From: Fluviibacter sp039805725
GTDB taxonomy: Bacteria; Pseudomonadota; Gammaproteobacteria; Burkholderiales; Rhodocyclaceae
Assembly: GCA_039805725.1 (NCBI GenBank)
Contig: JBDLTT010000065.1
Location: 1 to 64,000, forward strand
Direction: 5' to 3'
Length of the DNA stretch: 64,000 bases
Made by a program: the position numbers and the translations under genes. The first letter of the stretch is position 1. Every line of letters starts with the position of its first letter. This document shows, piece by piece, positions 36,259 through 44,215 of the stretch. Under the pieces are notes generated by a model, which was given only the letters and a program-made list of their open reading frames with translations, was not told the origin of the DNA and searched no databases.

Positions 36259-36716
36259 GCGGCACCTCCCAAAAGATGCCGCATGACGTACACCGTCACC
36301 ATCGCCGAACCCATGAAACACAACACTGCAACCAGCGAGCGCAATGAGAATCTGGAAAGCCCACAGATACCATGCCCACTCGTACATCCGTTGGCATAGC
36401 GGGTACCCAATCCGACCAGCACGCCGCCCACCAGCAAACCGATCAGCCCGGTCTGCTCATGGACCTCGGGCAACCGGGCAAAAACGCGCCACACAAGTGG
36501 CGACACTATGAGCCCAAACAAAAATGCAACACGCCAGCCAAAAGCCTCATGCTTGCGCTGCACCACCAGATCGACCATGTGACCGATGATGCCGCTAATG
36601 CCCGCAATCCGGCCATTCGTCCAAGCCAACCATACGGCAGCGGTGCCGATCATGCCGCCGCCGAGCAATGCGGCGAGGGCAGCCGCTCCGTTAAACGCAT
36701 TCCAATCAATCATCAT
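36255..36716 (-). CDS. YeeE/YedE-family inner-membrane protein, first half-protein (PmpA-like)
   Basis: A 153-residue protein with about four membrane helices. GRIAGISGIIG and the long block VLVGLGTRYANGCTSGHGIC followed by GLSRFSLRS match the first half of YeeE/YedE transporters, with the conserved cysteine in GCTSGHG. The start MMIDWN at 36716 has AAGGAA 8 bases upstream and overlaps the regulator's stop (ATGATGA), so regulator and both half-transporters form one unit. Sulfur compound transport is inferred from the family. Confidence 0.88.
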   Translation of the reverse strand: MMIDWNAFNGAAALAALLGGGMIGTAAVWLAWTNGRIAGISGIIGHMVDLVVQRKHEAFGWRVAFLFGLIVSPLVWRVFARLPEVHEQTGLIGLLVGGVLVGLGTRYANGCTSGHGICGLSRFSLRSLVAVLCFMGSAMVTVYVMRHLLGGAA

Positions 36717-37138
36717 GATCGAGTTCCTTTCCCGGCTTTCTGACCGTACGGCCTGACCTCGCCAGCTGCGGGCACCCCACAATAGAGACGGTGAAGAGTT
36801 TCTAGAAGCGCTTGCACGTGAGGATGCGCCACACTGTAATAGATAAATTTACCATCGCGCCGGGTAGCGACCAGACCTTCATTGCGCAGCACACCGAGCT
36901 GCTGAGAGAGCGTAGGCTGATGAATATCGAGCATCTCTTCCAATTCGCCAACCGAGTATTCTCCCTGCAGCATCTGGCAGAGCAACAACAAACGATCCGG
37001 GTTACCCATCACCTTGAGCAGGGACACCACCTGTCCGGCCTGATGCCGCATCCACTCCAGATCCAAAACCGGTGCATTAGCCGGTGTGGACTGTTTTGCC
37101 TTGCGGGTTTGACGCGTGTTATTTAGTGCAACAGACAT
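36713..37138 (-). CDS. bigR: ArsR-family persulfide-sensing repressor, BigR/SqrR type
   Basis: A 141-residue winged-helix protein. The DNA-binding part reads YSVGELEEMLDIHQPTLSQQ and then LGVLRNEGLVATRRDGKFIYY, the wording typical of BigR. Two cysteines, Cys54 in LLLCQMLQGE and Cys120 in HRLYCG, are 66 residues apart, the same spacing as the redox pair of SqrR and BigR, which form a di- or polysulfide bridge and let go of DNA when sulfide is high. Target genes are presumably the two overlapping YeeE/YedE genes downstream. A longer start at 37180 exists but lies in the likely promoter. Confidence 0.88.
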   Translation of the reverse strand: MSVALNNTRQTRKAKQSTPANAPVLDLEWMRHQAGQVVSLLKVMGNPDRLLLLCQMLQGEYSVGELEEMLDIHQPTLSQQLGVLRNEGLVATRRDGKFIYYSVAHPHVQALLETLHRLYCGVPAAGEVRPYGQKAGKGTRS

Positions 37139-37164
37139 AGAATTAAATGACCGTGAGTTCTTCC

Positions 37165-37195
37165 CCCGACAATATACCATTAAATATATTCATAA
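37165..37195 (-). promoter_or_regulatory. Candidate promoter/operator of the bigR operon
   Basis: An AT-rich block upstream of bigR (ATACCATTAAATATATTCAT on the plus strand) contains the palindrome AATATATT at 37184-37191. BigR proteins bind AT-rich palindromes over the -10 region of their own promoter. The assignment rests on composition and position only. Confidence 0.3.
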
Positions 37196-37253
37196 ACTAC
37201 GAAACTGATAGCCCCCATCCTGGCGACAACTTGCCGTGCGTTAAAATGGCGGC

Positions 37254-37469
37254 ATGAAAAAACCGACCTGGCGCAAGCCCAGCGGCGCGCCCGTTTCCTG
37301 CACTGAAAAAATCAAAGTTCTGAACGAGAACTATGAAGAGTTACGAACGCTTGCCCAAGAAGCGCTCGACGATGCACTGCTCATGGGCTGTAGCGAACAG
37401 CAGATTCGCGACATTTTGCGTCAGATGATTGACGACCTTTCCACGACGTATAACGAACTTCCGGAGTAG
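37254..37469 (+). CDS. Small conserved protein of unknown function
   Basis: A 71-residue soluble protein beginning MKKPTWRKPSGAPVSCTEKI, followed by KVLNENYEELRTLAQEALDD and a second helix (IRDILRQMIDDLSTTY). It looks like two long helices behind a basic, proline-containing N-terminus with one cysteine. I recognise it as a small protein that recurs in betaproteobacteria, but no function is known to me. It is a lone rightward gene converging on the carbonic-anhydrase-like gene, whose stop is 6 bases away. No strong ribosome binding site is seen. Confidence 0.7.
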   Translation: MKKPTWRKPSGAPVSCTEKIKVLNENYEELRTLAQEALDDALLMGCSEQQIRDILRQMIDDLSTTYNELPE

Positions 37470-37475
37470 GCCGGA

Positions 37476-38549
37476 TTAGGCCGTTAGCCAGCTCAGCCGT
37501 CGTGCATGCCAATCCAATACTGCCGTACGACTGATCATTTTTGAAGCCAGCGCCGGATTGGCTCGCGTGATCACCCCATGCGCAAAGTGCGCAAGGAATC
37601 GGGCTTTCATTTCAGCCCGGGCGCGATCCACGCCAATACTTTCATACGGCACAGACGACAATAACAAGAAGCCATCGTCGGGAATCCTGCCGGCCGCCAT
37701 ATTGCTTTCGATAATCCCCGCTGCACGGGCGATAGGTTCCGAGAGATCCGGACTATAGGGTCCGACGATCAGCGCCAGATTCGGTTTATGCAGAAAGTCG
37801 AAGCCGCGTCCTAGGCAGATCATCCACTCCCGATGCTCAATATCCAGCAAGCGTTCACCCAGCCTCGCCTGCACGCGTACCTGAGCGATGTGTCGCGCAT
37901 TGCCCTCCAGTAGCGGCCGCAGATCTTCGCGCAACTGGAGCGGCATATCCGGCAACAATTGAGCCAAACGTTGCGCCAGGGTTTCCGTTGCCTGGGGTAT
38001 GAAGGTCGCCATATCGAGTATCTGACCCTCTGCCCCATGCACAATGAGCGCGTCTTCATCGGTTTCGAAGCCGCAAATCAGGGGGTACACCGTACCATGA
38101 CTCTCGCCAAAAATTTGTGCAATCTGACGATGAATTGCGCAGGTATGTTCGAACGCCGCCTGTCGGTCAAAGTCAAATCCGGCACACCCCCGATGTGGGT
38201 CACCACGGGAAAAGTGATAGGTCACCAGAAACAACACCTGACGTCCTTCACGGACACGATCCATGACGTATTGCGTCAGCACCTCGCCGAGATGCGGCCA
38301 GCCCAGATCAAAGCGGCCACCGAGGTTTCTAAAAGGCATCAGGATACCGACGGGGGTTTCCGTCGCTACCGGAATATTGATCCGGCCATCCATGCATTTG
38401 AGTACAGCAATCGCTGTCGGATGAAGACTCTGGTAGCGCGTTCGCGCCAGCATCGCTTCAGGGCTGCGATAAATCTCGCCGTGGCGTTCCGCCAGTGCTT
38501 CTAGCCAGGCGATGCGCTGGTGGATCGGCTGTTCGTGAACATCGTTCAT
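37476..38549 (-). CDS. CsoSCA-like (carboxysome-type) carbonic anhydrase outside a carboxysome locus
   Basis: A 357-residue soluble protein with no signal peptide. The beta-class carbonic anhydrase dyad and zinc ligand are in VLKCMDGRINIP (Cys52, Asp54, Arg56). The second zinc region is YHFSRGDPHRGCAGF, giving Cys122 and either His112 or His119 (the latter forms His-x-x-Cys). Further on, GFETDEDALIVHG matches the GLDTDTDAIRVH block I recall from CsoSCA of alpha-carboxysomes. CsoSCA is larger, with an N-terminal shell-binding domain that is absent here. The gene lies 22 bases after fbpC, so it is the last gene of a Fe(III) ABC transporter operon. ATG 38549 was chosen; the frame is open 26 codons further. 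Hydration of CO2 is the inferred activity. Confidence 0.7.
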   Translation of the reverse strand: MNDVHEQPIHQRIAWLEALAERHGEIYRSPEAMLARTRYQSLHPTAIAVLKCMDGRINIPVATETPVGILMPFRNLGGRFDLGWPHLGEVLTQYVMDRVREGRQVLFLVTYHFSRGDPHRGCAGFDFDRQAAFEHTCAIHRQIAQIFGESHGTVYPLICGFETDEDALIVHGAEGQILDMATFIPQATETLAQRLAQLLPDMPLQLREDLRPLLEGNARHIAQVRVQARLGERLLDIEHREWMICLGRGFDFLHKPNLALIVGPYSPDLSEPIARAAGIIESNMAAGRIPDDGFLLLSSVPYESIGVDRARAEMKARFLAHFAHGVITRANPALASKMISRTAVLDWHARRLSWLTA

Positions 38550-38571
38550 CGCACCCCCGTATTCGTCGTCG

Positions 38572-39624
38572 CTAGATCGCCTCTTTGGGGAAAGCGACCA
38601 GGTGGTCAATTTCGAGCCTGATGCCAATCATCTCACCAATTTGATGATCATGGTGACTGGAAACCAAAGACAACAACCGATTACCCGAGGCCAATTCCAG
38701 AGTATAGAGAAAAGCCGCTCCCCGAAAAACACGGTCCAGTACTTTCGCACGCACCGGGCTGGCATTGTCGTGCTGAATGTCATCCGGACGAATCAATACA
38801 TCGACCTCGGTACCATCGGGCACGTCGACCGGTTGTATATGGCACAACTGTCCTAATTCGAAATCAATACAGTTTTGACCACGCACGAGTGCTGGCAGAA
38901 ATACGCCATCACCGACAAAGGTTGCAACGTAGCGGGTAGATGGCTCGTGGTACAACTCATAGGGCGAAACCCATTGCTGCAAACTCCCGGCCAGCATGAC
39001 GCCAACCCGATCAGCCATGGCAAATGCCTCCTGCTGATTGTGCGTGACTAATAACCCAGTGGTCCCCGTCGCTTTCAGAATGTGGTGCACGTCGATCGAC
39101 AATCGCTCGCGCAACTCCACATCCAGATTGGAAAATGGCTCATCCATGAGCAACAAGGTGGGCCCGGGGGCCAGCGCCCGCGCCAGGGCGACACGCTGCT
39201 GCTGCCCCCCAGACAGTTCGTGCGGGTAGCGGCGATCGACATCCGCCAGCCCGACCAGCGCCAGCATTTCAGCGACACGGCGGGATTGGTCAACCCGGGA
39301 CCATTCGCGTAAACCGAAGGCCACGTTATCTGCCACCGTCAGATGCGGAAATAGGGCGTAGTCCTGAAAGACCATTCCGATCTGTCGGCGTTCAGGTGCC
39401 AACCGCCACTGGGCATCTGCCACCCAATGGCCATTGAGCGCAATTCGACCCCCCTGCAAAGGCTCGAAACCCGCGATGGCACGCAGCACGGTTGTCTTGC
39501 CGCAACCAGAGCCGCCCAGCAAGCAACCGATTTCACCCGGCGCTAGTGAGAACGAGAGATCGTTAACAATTGGCCTATCCCCGTAGCCCAACACGACCGA
39601 ATCAAGAATCAACGCATCCATCAT
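38572..39624 (-). CDS. fbpC: Fe(III) ABC transporter ATP-binding protein
   Basis: A 350-residue ATPase. Walker A GGSGCGKTTVLRAIAG, Q-loop FQDYALFPHLTV, signature LSGGQQQRVALARAL, Walker B LLLMDEPFSNLD and H-loop VTHNQQEAFAMADR are complete. After residue ~240 comes a TOBE/MOP-like regulatory domain (ELGQLCHIQPVDVPDGTEVD). This matches FbpC/FutC and the wider spermidine/iron/molybdate class; the partner binding protein makes iron the likely substrate. It follows fbpB by 17 bases and is followed 22 bases later by the CsoSCA-like gene. Confidence 0.9.
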   Translation of the reverse strand: MMDALILDSVVLGYGDRPIVNDLSFSLAPGEIGCLLGGSGCGKTTVLRAIAGFEPLQGGRIALNGHWVADAQWRLAPERRQIGMVFQDYALFPHLTVADNVAFGLREWSRVDQSRRVAEMLALVGLADVDRRYPHELSGGQQQRVALARALAPGPTLLLMDEPFSNLDVELRERLSIDVHHILKATGTTGLLVTHNQQEAFAMADRVGVMLAGSLQQWVSPYELYHEPSTRYVATFVGDGVFLPALVRGQNCIDFELGQLCHIQPVDVPDGTEVDVLIRPDDIQHDNASPVRAKVLDRVFRGAAFLYTLELASGNRLLSLVSSHHDHQIGEMIGIRLEIDHLVAFPKEAI

Positions 39625-39641
39625 GGCTGTTTAATGTCGTT

Positions 39642-41267
39642 TTAGTGCAAACCAGATTCAGATTTGCGAACCAGCAGAATCACCGGCAGCAACCCTGCGA
39701 GGACAATCGCCAGGCTTGGCAGCGCGGCACGATCCCACATCCCTTCCGAAGTCATTTCGAACACTCTGACTGCGAGGGTATCCCAGCCAAAAGGTCGTGT
39801 CATCAGGGTAATCGGCATTTCTTTCATCACGTCCACGAAAACGATCAAGGCAGCGGTGAGCAAGCCTCCGCGCACCATCGGCAATTGCAAACGCATCAGC
39901 GTCTGTCTTGGTGACAGCCCCAGCGATCGTGCCGCATTTCCCTGGTTGCGCGTTATCCGCTGCATGGCGGCATCGATGGGCTGATAGGCCACTGCCAAAA
40001 AACGTGCCGATAGCGCCAACAACATCACCAGCAACGATCCTTTCAGGATCTGTGATGTCTCCCAACCGAACCAGGACGCCGCACGCAGTAACTGATTATC
40101 CAACCAGGCGACAGGAATAAAGACGCCCACCGCCAGCACCGTACCCGGTATGGCATAGCCCAGTGTTGCCAGTCGGACAAGCCACTGCGTCAATGGATCC
40201 CGATGGTGCTGACGGATCGCGCTTAACAGCAACCCGAGCACTGTTACCGCTACCGCTGCCAGACCTGCCAACCAGATCGAATGCAGCAGGAAGACCGGGT
40301 AGCGCCCATCAAAATCTTCCTGCCAGACCGAATAGGCCCAGATCAGCAGTTGGATGAAGGGTACAACAAAGGCCATCGCCAGAATGAGACTGCAAAACAC
40401 GATCGCTGCCCAACGGGTACCGCCCTGCAAGCGGATACGCACCGGACTAAAATTCTTGGCCGCATAACGGCGGTTTTGGCGGAGTCGCTGATCAACGGCA
40501 GCCAATACCAGTACAAACATCACCAGCAACGAGGCCAACTGACTGGCGGCGGGTAAATTGAACAGTGCAAACCAGGCCTTATAAATCGCCGTCGTAAAGG
40601 TATCAAAACTGAAGATCGACACGCTGCCGAAATCAGCCAGCGTCTCCATCAACGCGAGCGTCATACCACCGGCAATCCATGGTCGCGCCATTGGGAGCGC
40701 CACCTTCCAGAAAGCCTGAGCGCGGGTATAACCCAGCGCCTGTGCTGCCTCCACCGCGCGTAAGCCCTGGGTAATGAATGCATTCCGTGCCAGGAGGTAA
40801 ACATACGGATAAAAAGCGAGCGTGAGCACCAGCACTACGCCACCGGTAGAGCGAATCGGGGGAAACCAGTTCGAACTTCCCAACCAGTCGCGCAACCATG
40901 ATTGCACGGGACCCGTAAAGTCCAGCAAACCCACTTGCACGAATGCCAGCACGTATGCCGGCATCGCCAGCGGCAACATCAGGCTCCAGGAAAAAAACCG
41001 GCGGCCGGGAAAATCACATACCGCAGTGAGCCAAGCGAGGGGCACACCCAGGAACAAGACACCGGCTCCGACACCCAGAATTAAGATGAGCGTATTCCAC
41101 AGTACGCCCGGGAGCACATAGGCCGCCAAGTGCGACCAGACCTCCGGTTGTGGATCGAAAAAAGACACCAATACCACCAACAAAGGTATCAGCGTTAACG
41201 CGGCAATGGCCAGCGCCCTTGACGGACCCCAGCCACGCCAGTTCCAAATTGATCCCCGGCTACGCAT
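39642..41267 (-). CDS. fbpB: Fe(III) ABC transporter permease (fused two-domain)
   Basis: A 541-residue inner-membrane protein with about twelve helices in two homologous BPD_transp_1 halves. The EAA loops that contact the ATPase are EAAQALGYTRAQAFWKVALP (first half) and the ARSLGLSPRQTLMRLQLP block (second half). This fused form is characteristic of FbpB/FutB. It begins 33 bases after fbpA and is followed by fbpC. Confidence 0.92.
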   Translation of the reverse strand: MRSRGSIWNWRGWGPSRALAIAALTLIPLLVVLVSFFDPQPEVWSHLAAYVLPGVLWNTLILILGVGAGVLFLGVPLAWLTAVCDFPGRRFFSWSLMLPLAMPAYVLAFVQVGLLDFTGPVQSWLRDWLGSSNWFPPIRSTGGVVLVLTLAFYPYVYLLARNAFITQGLRAVEAAQALGYTRAQAFWKVALPMARPWIAGGMTLALMETLADFGSVSIFSFDTFTTAIYKAWFALFNLPAASQLASLLVMFVLVLAAVDQRLRQNRRYAAKNFSPVRIRLQGGTRWAAIVFCSLILAMAFVVPFIQLLIWAYSVWQEDFDGRYPVFLLHSIWLAGLAAVAVTVLGLLLSAIRQHHRDPLTQWLVRLATLGYAIPGTVLAVGVFIPVAWLDNQLLRAASWFGWETSQILKGSLLVMLLALSARFLAVAYQPIDAAMQRITRNQGNAARSLGLSPRQTLMRLQLPMVRGGLLTAALIVFVDVMKEMPITLMTRPFGWDTLAVRVFEMTSEGMWDRAALPSLAIVLAGLLPVILLVRKSESGLH

Positions 41268-41300
41268 CAGGTTTCGGTGAATTAAAAAACACCCGTAACA

Positions 41301-42314
41301 TTAACGGTAACCAGCCCTATCCATGAGTCTTGTTGCGGCGGCCTGCAATTCACCTGCCTTGGACACGTTGATCAGATCCATTTTGAACGGACCCCACTGG
41401 CGAATAATGGAGTCGGCCTTTACTTGTGGGTTAGCGGGATATTCAAAGTCCTTATCTGTGTAAATCTGCTGCGCTTTGCCGGCAGAAAGCCATTCGATCA
41501 ACTTTTGCCCACCGGTCGGATTGGGCGCATACCGCGTCACACCCGCACCTGAAACATTCACGTGTACGCCGCGTGTCTTCTGGTTCGCCCAAAACAACCC
41601 CACCGGCATATTCGGATCTTTATCAAGCTGGCGCGCCAGATAATACGTATTGACAATACCGACCTCACACTGCCCGGCCGCAACCGCTTTAATCACACCA
41701 TTGTCATCGGGAAACACATCCGTGGCCAAGTTGGCCACCCAACCACGCACGATCTGCTCGGTCTGCTTTTCACCCAGTGTTGCGATCATGGTTGCTACCA
41801 GTGACTGGTTATAGACTTTCTTGGACGTCCGCAGACAGAGTTTGCCCTTCCACACCGGATCCGCCAACGCTTCATAGGTCGAGAGGTTGGTAGGATTTAC
41901 CGTCTTCTTATTGTAAATTATCGTGCGCGCCCGCACCGAAAGGCCATACCACTCACCGCGCGGATCACGCAAATTTGCCGGAATGTTGGCGGTCAGCACT
42001 GGAGACTTGATCGAACGGAGCAAATCCATCTGGCTGGCTTGCCAGAGATTGCCGGCGTCCACTGTAATCAGTACATCGGCTGCGGTTTTAGCGCCCTCCG
42101 CCTTCAGGCGTTCCAGCAACGGACCCTCCTTGTCGGTCAGAACCTGGATCTGAGTGCCTGTTTCCTGTGTAAATGCATCGAACAGCGGTTTGATGAGCTG
42201 CTCATTACGCGCCGAGTAGACGGTGACCGTATCGGCGGCTGCCGGCCCCACTAAGAACAATCCCAAAGCCAGCGCACGTAATGGGCTCAAGAGGATGCGA
42301 CGATTTTTCGACAT
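41301..42314 (-). CDS. fbpA: Periplasmic Fe(III)-binding protein, FutA/FbpA class
   Basis: A 337-residue solute-binding protein. The signal peptide is SKNRRILLSPLRALALGLFL with the AAA-type cleavage region. Mature landmarks are VTVYSARNEQLIKPLF, GKLCLRTSKKVYNQSLVATM, and VNTYYLARQL, whose paired tyrosines with the earlier ones are the ferric-iron ligands of the FutA/IdiA type. Some members of this class hold iron together with a (bi)carbonate ion. ATG 42314 was chosen over an upstream start that would precede the signal peptide by 24 residues. A Fur-like palindrome lies about 46 bases upstream. First gene of fbpABC and the carbonic anhydrase-like gene. Confidence 0.92.
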   Translation of the reverse strand: MSKNRRILLSPLRALALGLFLVGPAAADTVTVYSARNEQLIKPLFDAFTQETGTQIQVLTDKEGPLLERLKAEGAKTAADVLITVDAGNLWQASQMDLLRSIKSPVLTANIPANLRDPRGEWYGLSVRARTIIYNKKTVNPTNLSTYEALADPVWKGKLCLRTSKKVYNQSLVATMIATLGEKQTEQIVRGWVANLATDVFPDDNGVIKAVAAGQCEVGIVNTYYLARQLDKDPNMPVGLFWANQKTRGVHVNVSGAGVTRYAPNPTGGQKLIEWLSAGKAQQIYTDKDFEYPANPQVKADSIIRQWGPFKMDLINVSKAGELQAAATRLMDRAGYR

Positions 42315-42359
42315 GACGGAAAAGCCTTTCAAAAGAATCAAAACCATGGACGGTACTAT

Positions 42360-42378
42360 TTTAATGGTAACCATTCTC
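42360..42378 (-). promoter_or_regulatory. Fur-box-like operator upstream of fbpA
   Basis: On the minus strand the 19 bases read GAGAATGGTTACCATTAAA. They match the Fur consensus GATAATGATAATCATTATC at 13 of 19 positions and contain a perfect 6-1-6 palindrome (AATGGT-A-ACCATT on the plus strand, 42363-42375). The position 46-64 bases before the fbpA ATG suits repression by iron. It overlaps the last bases of the upstream lysR gene. Confidence 0.6.
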
Positions 42379-43375
42379 ATTTGCAAGATTGTCTAAGCGC
42401 CTTGTTGCCCTTGCTACCGCTCACCGGTTTGCCCGACACCACCAGCTCCCCCAGCAGCGCTTGGCGCGTGCGCGCCAACCCCAGTCGTTCAAGCCACCAG
42501 CGCTGCGCCGGCCCACCCTGCCCGGCAGGTACCCGCCAGGCATACGATAATACGGCCGGCCGGCGAACCGGTATGCGTTCTTTCTCGACCAACTGACCAT
42601 TCGCCAGCGCGTCACGAATTAACGGCTCTGGCAGATAGCCGCAGCCCAATCCGCGCATTTGCGCTTCAATCTTGAGCGCCATGGACGGCACCGTCAACAC
42701 ATCCTGGCCGGGCAGCAACCCCACGGTCATCGGCGTCATCTGACGAGCACTGTCCGCTAAGGCAACCATCCGGTGATCGCGCAACAGATCATCGGTAATC
42801 GGCCCCGCCACGCCAGCGAGTGGATGCCCGGGTGCCACGACAAACAGAAAGGGTAATTCACCCAGAGGCGCATTCTGAATTCCTGCCGCCGTCACCTGTT
42901 GATCGGCGACTCCGATGGCCAGATCGGCTCGACCACTTACCAACGCCTCCCAGGTGCCTGATAAGGTCTCGCGTAGCAAGCGAATACGCGTGGGTGATTT
43001 CTGCGCAAGAAAATCGCCGACTAAGTCCAGCATGGCCCGCTCGGTCACAATACTGTCGACGGCAATATTGAACTCCGCTTCCCAACCGGTCGCGACCCGC
43101 TTGATTCGCAGTGCCACCGATGCCAGTTCGCTCAGCAAACGTTCGCTCTCTTTCACCAGCGCCGCGCCGGCCTCCGTCAATTGCGCCTGCCGCGACCGGC
43201 GATCGAACAGCAACACATCCAGTTGTTCTTCCAACTGCCGTACGCTATACGTAACCGCAGAGGGCACCTTGCCCAGCGCCCGTGCGGCAGCCGCAAAACT
43301 CCCCGTCTGCGCGATCAGTCGAATCATCTCGAGCAACTCCGGCGTCAAAGGCGATATTTGGGTCAGGGTGGGCAT
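42377..43375 (-). CDS. LysR-family transcriptional regulator
   Basis: A 332-residue regulator. The N-terminal winged helix reads MIRLIAQTGSFAAAARALGK then VPSAVTYSVRQLEEQLDVLL, followed by the linker helix and a periplasmic-binding-like effector domain (FNIAVDSIVTERAMLDLVGD). It ends in a basic tail (KPVSGSKGNKALRQSCK). It is divergent from pirin-wrbA, the layout seen for LysR proteins that respond to quinones or aromatics in other proteobacteria. Inverted repeats in the shared intergenic DNA fit its own operator. The downstream fbpA has a separate operator, so I do not place it in the fbp operon. Confidence 0.93.
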   Translation of the reverse strand: MPTLTQISPLTPELLEMIRLIAQTGSFAAAARALGKVPSAVTYSVRQLEEQLDVLLFDRRSRQAQLTEAGAALVKESERLLSELASVALRIKRVATGWEAEFNIAVDSIVTERAMLDLVGDFLAQKSPTRIRLLRETLSGTWEALVSGRADLAIGVADQQVTAAGIQNAPLGELPFLFVVAPGHPLAGVAGPITDDLLRDHRMVALADSARQMTPMTVGLLPGQDVLTVPSMALKIEAQMRGLGCGYLPEPLIRDALANGQLVEKERIPVRRPAVLSYAWRVPAGQGGPAQRWWLERLGLARTRQALLGELVVSGKPVSGSKGNKALRQSCK

Positions 43376-43388
43376 GGCCCCCTCGTCT

Positions 43389-43420
43389 ATTCAAATAAAT
43401 TGAATAATGCCATCAATTCA
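43389..43420. promoter_or_regulatory. LysR-type operator between lysR and pirin
   Basis: ATTCAA-ATAAA-TTGAAT (43389-43405) is a perfect 6-5-6 inverted repeat of the T-N11-A kind. Its right arm also pairs with ATTCA at 43416-43420 over a 10-base gap, giving three half-sites in a row. It lies 14-45 bases before the lysR start and 64 bases before pirin. Confidence 0.6.
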
Positions 43421-43483
43421 TTCACGGCACATCCCTGCCAAACGCCCTAAAGTAGCTATTACACACGTACTGGAGTCCTCACG

Positions 43484-44188
43484 ATGCTGATCAAACGACC
43501 TGCCAACGACCGTGGCTACGCCGACCATGGCTGGCTGCGCTCGTTCCACAGCTTTTCCTTCGCCGATTATTTCGACCGCAACCATGTGCACTTTGGCCCT
43601 CTACGCGTGATCAACGAAGACTGGGTGGCGGCCGGCACCGGCTTCGGCATGCATCCACATAAAGATATGGAGATTGTCACCTACATCCTGGAGGGCGAAT
43701 TGACCCATCAGGACAGCATGGGGCACCAGGAGGTCATTCGCCCCAACGACGTGCAGCGTATGTCCGCGGGCACGGGGGTTTATCACAGCGAATTGAATCG
43801 TCACCCGACCAAAACGTGCCATTTGTTGCAGATCTGGATCATGCCCGATCAAAAAAATTTACATCCGGAATACGAACAAACCGCTTTCGATCCTGCAGAT
43901 AAACGCGGCAAGCTGCGCCTGGTCGCAGCCCCGAATGGCACTCAGGGTGCCGTCACCATTCACACAGATACCCGTCTCTATGCCGGTCTGTTCGATGGCA
44001 CGGAAACCGCCGTGCACAAACTGGCCAAGGATCGCATGGCCTACGTGCACATCGCGCGTGGCAGTATCGTCGTCAATGATGAGGCGCTCATTGCCGGAGA
44101 CGCTCTCATGTTGCGCGATGAATCTGCTGTGATGTTGCGTAATGGCCAGCAGGCCGAAGTCCTTGTATTTGATTTACCACAGCAATAG
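43484..44188 (+). CDS. Pirin-family protein (quercetinase-like)
   Basis: A 234-residue bicupin of the YhhW/pirin family. The N-terminal cupin binds a metal through the residues in GFGMHPHKDMEIVTYILEGE, with a further His in GTGVYHSELN. The C-terminal cupin lacks the metal ligands, as usual. Family members cleave quercetin or act as redox cofactors in regulation; the natural substrate is not known here. GGAG stands before the ATG. It heads pirin-wrbA-DOPA dioxygenase, which together suggest quinone or catechol handling under the divergent LysR. Confidence 0.92.
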   Translation: MLIKRPANDRGYADHGWLRSFHSFSFADYFDRNHVHFGPLRVINEDWVAAGTGFGMHPHKDMEIVTYILEGELTHQDSMGHQEVIRPNDVQRMSAGTGVYHSELNRHPTKTCHLLQIWIMPDQKNLHPEYEQTAFDPADKRGKLRLVAAPNGTQGAVTIHTDTRLYAGLFDGTETAVHKLAKDRMAYVHIARGSIVVNDEALIAGDALMLRDESAVMLRNGQQAEVLVFDLPQQ

Positions 44189-44215
44189 ATCCCCCCTTTT
44201 TTAACGGAGAACACC

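Noticed and set aside
36717..36782. Longer start for the PmpA-like protein
   Set aside because: It lies inside the bigR coding end; ATG 36716 has a ribosome binding site and the 4-base overlap typical of this unit.
37476..42378. Carboxysome locus
   Set aside because: Only the carbonic-anhydrase-like gene fits; no shell protein, CsoS2 or RuBisCO gene is in the window.
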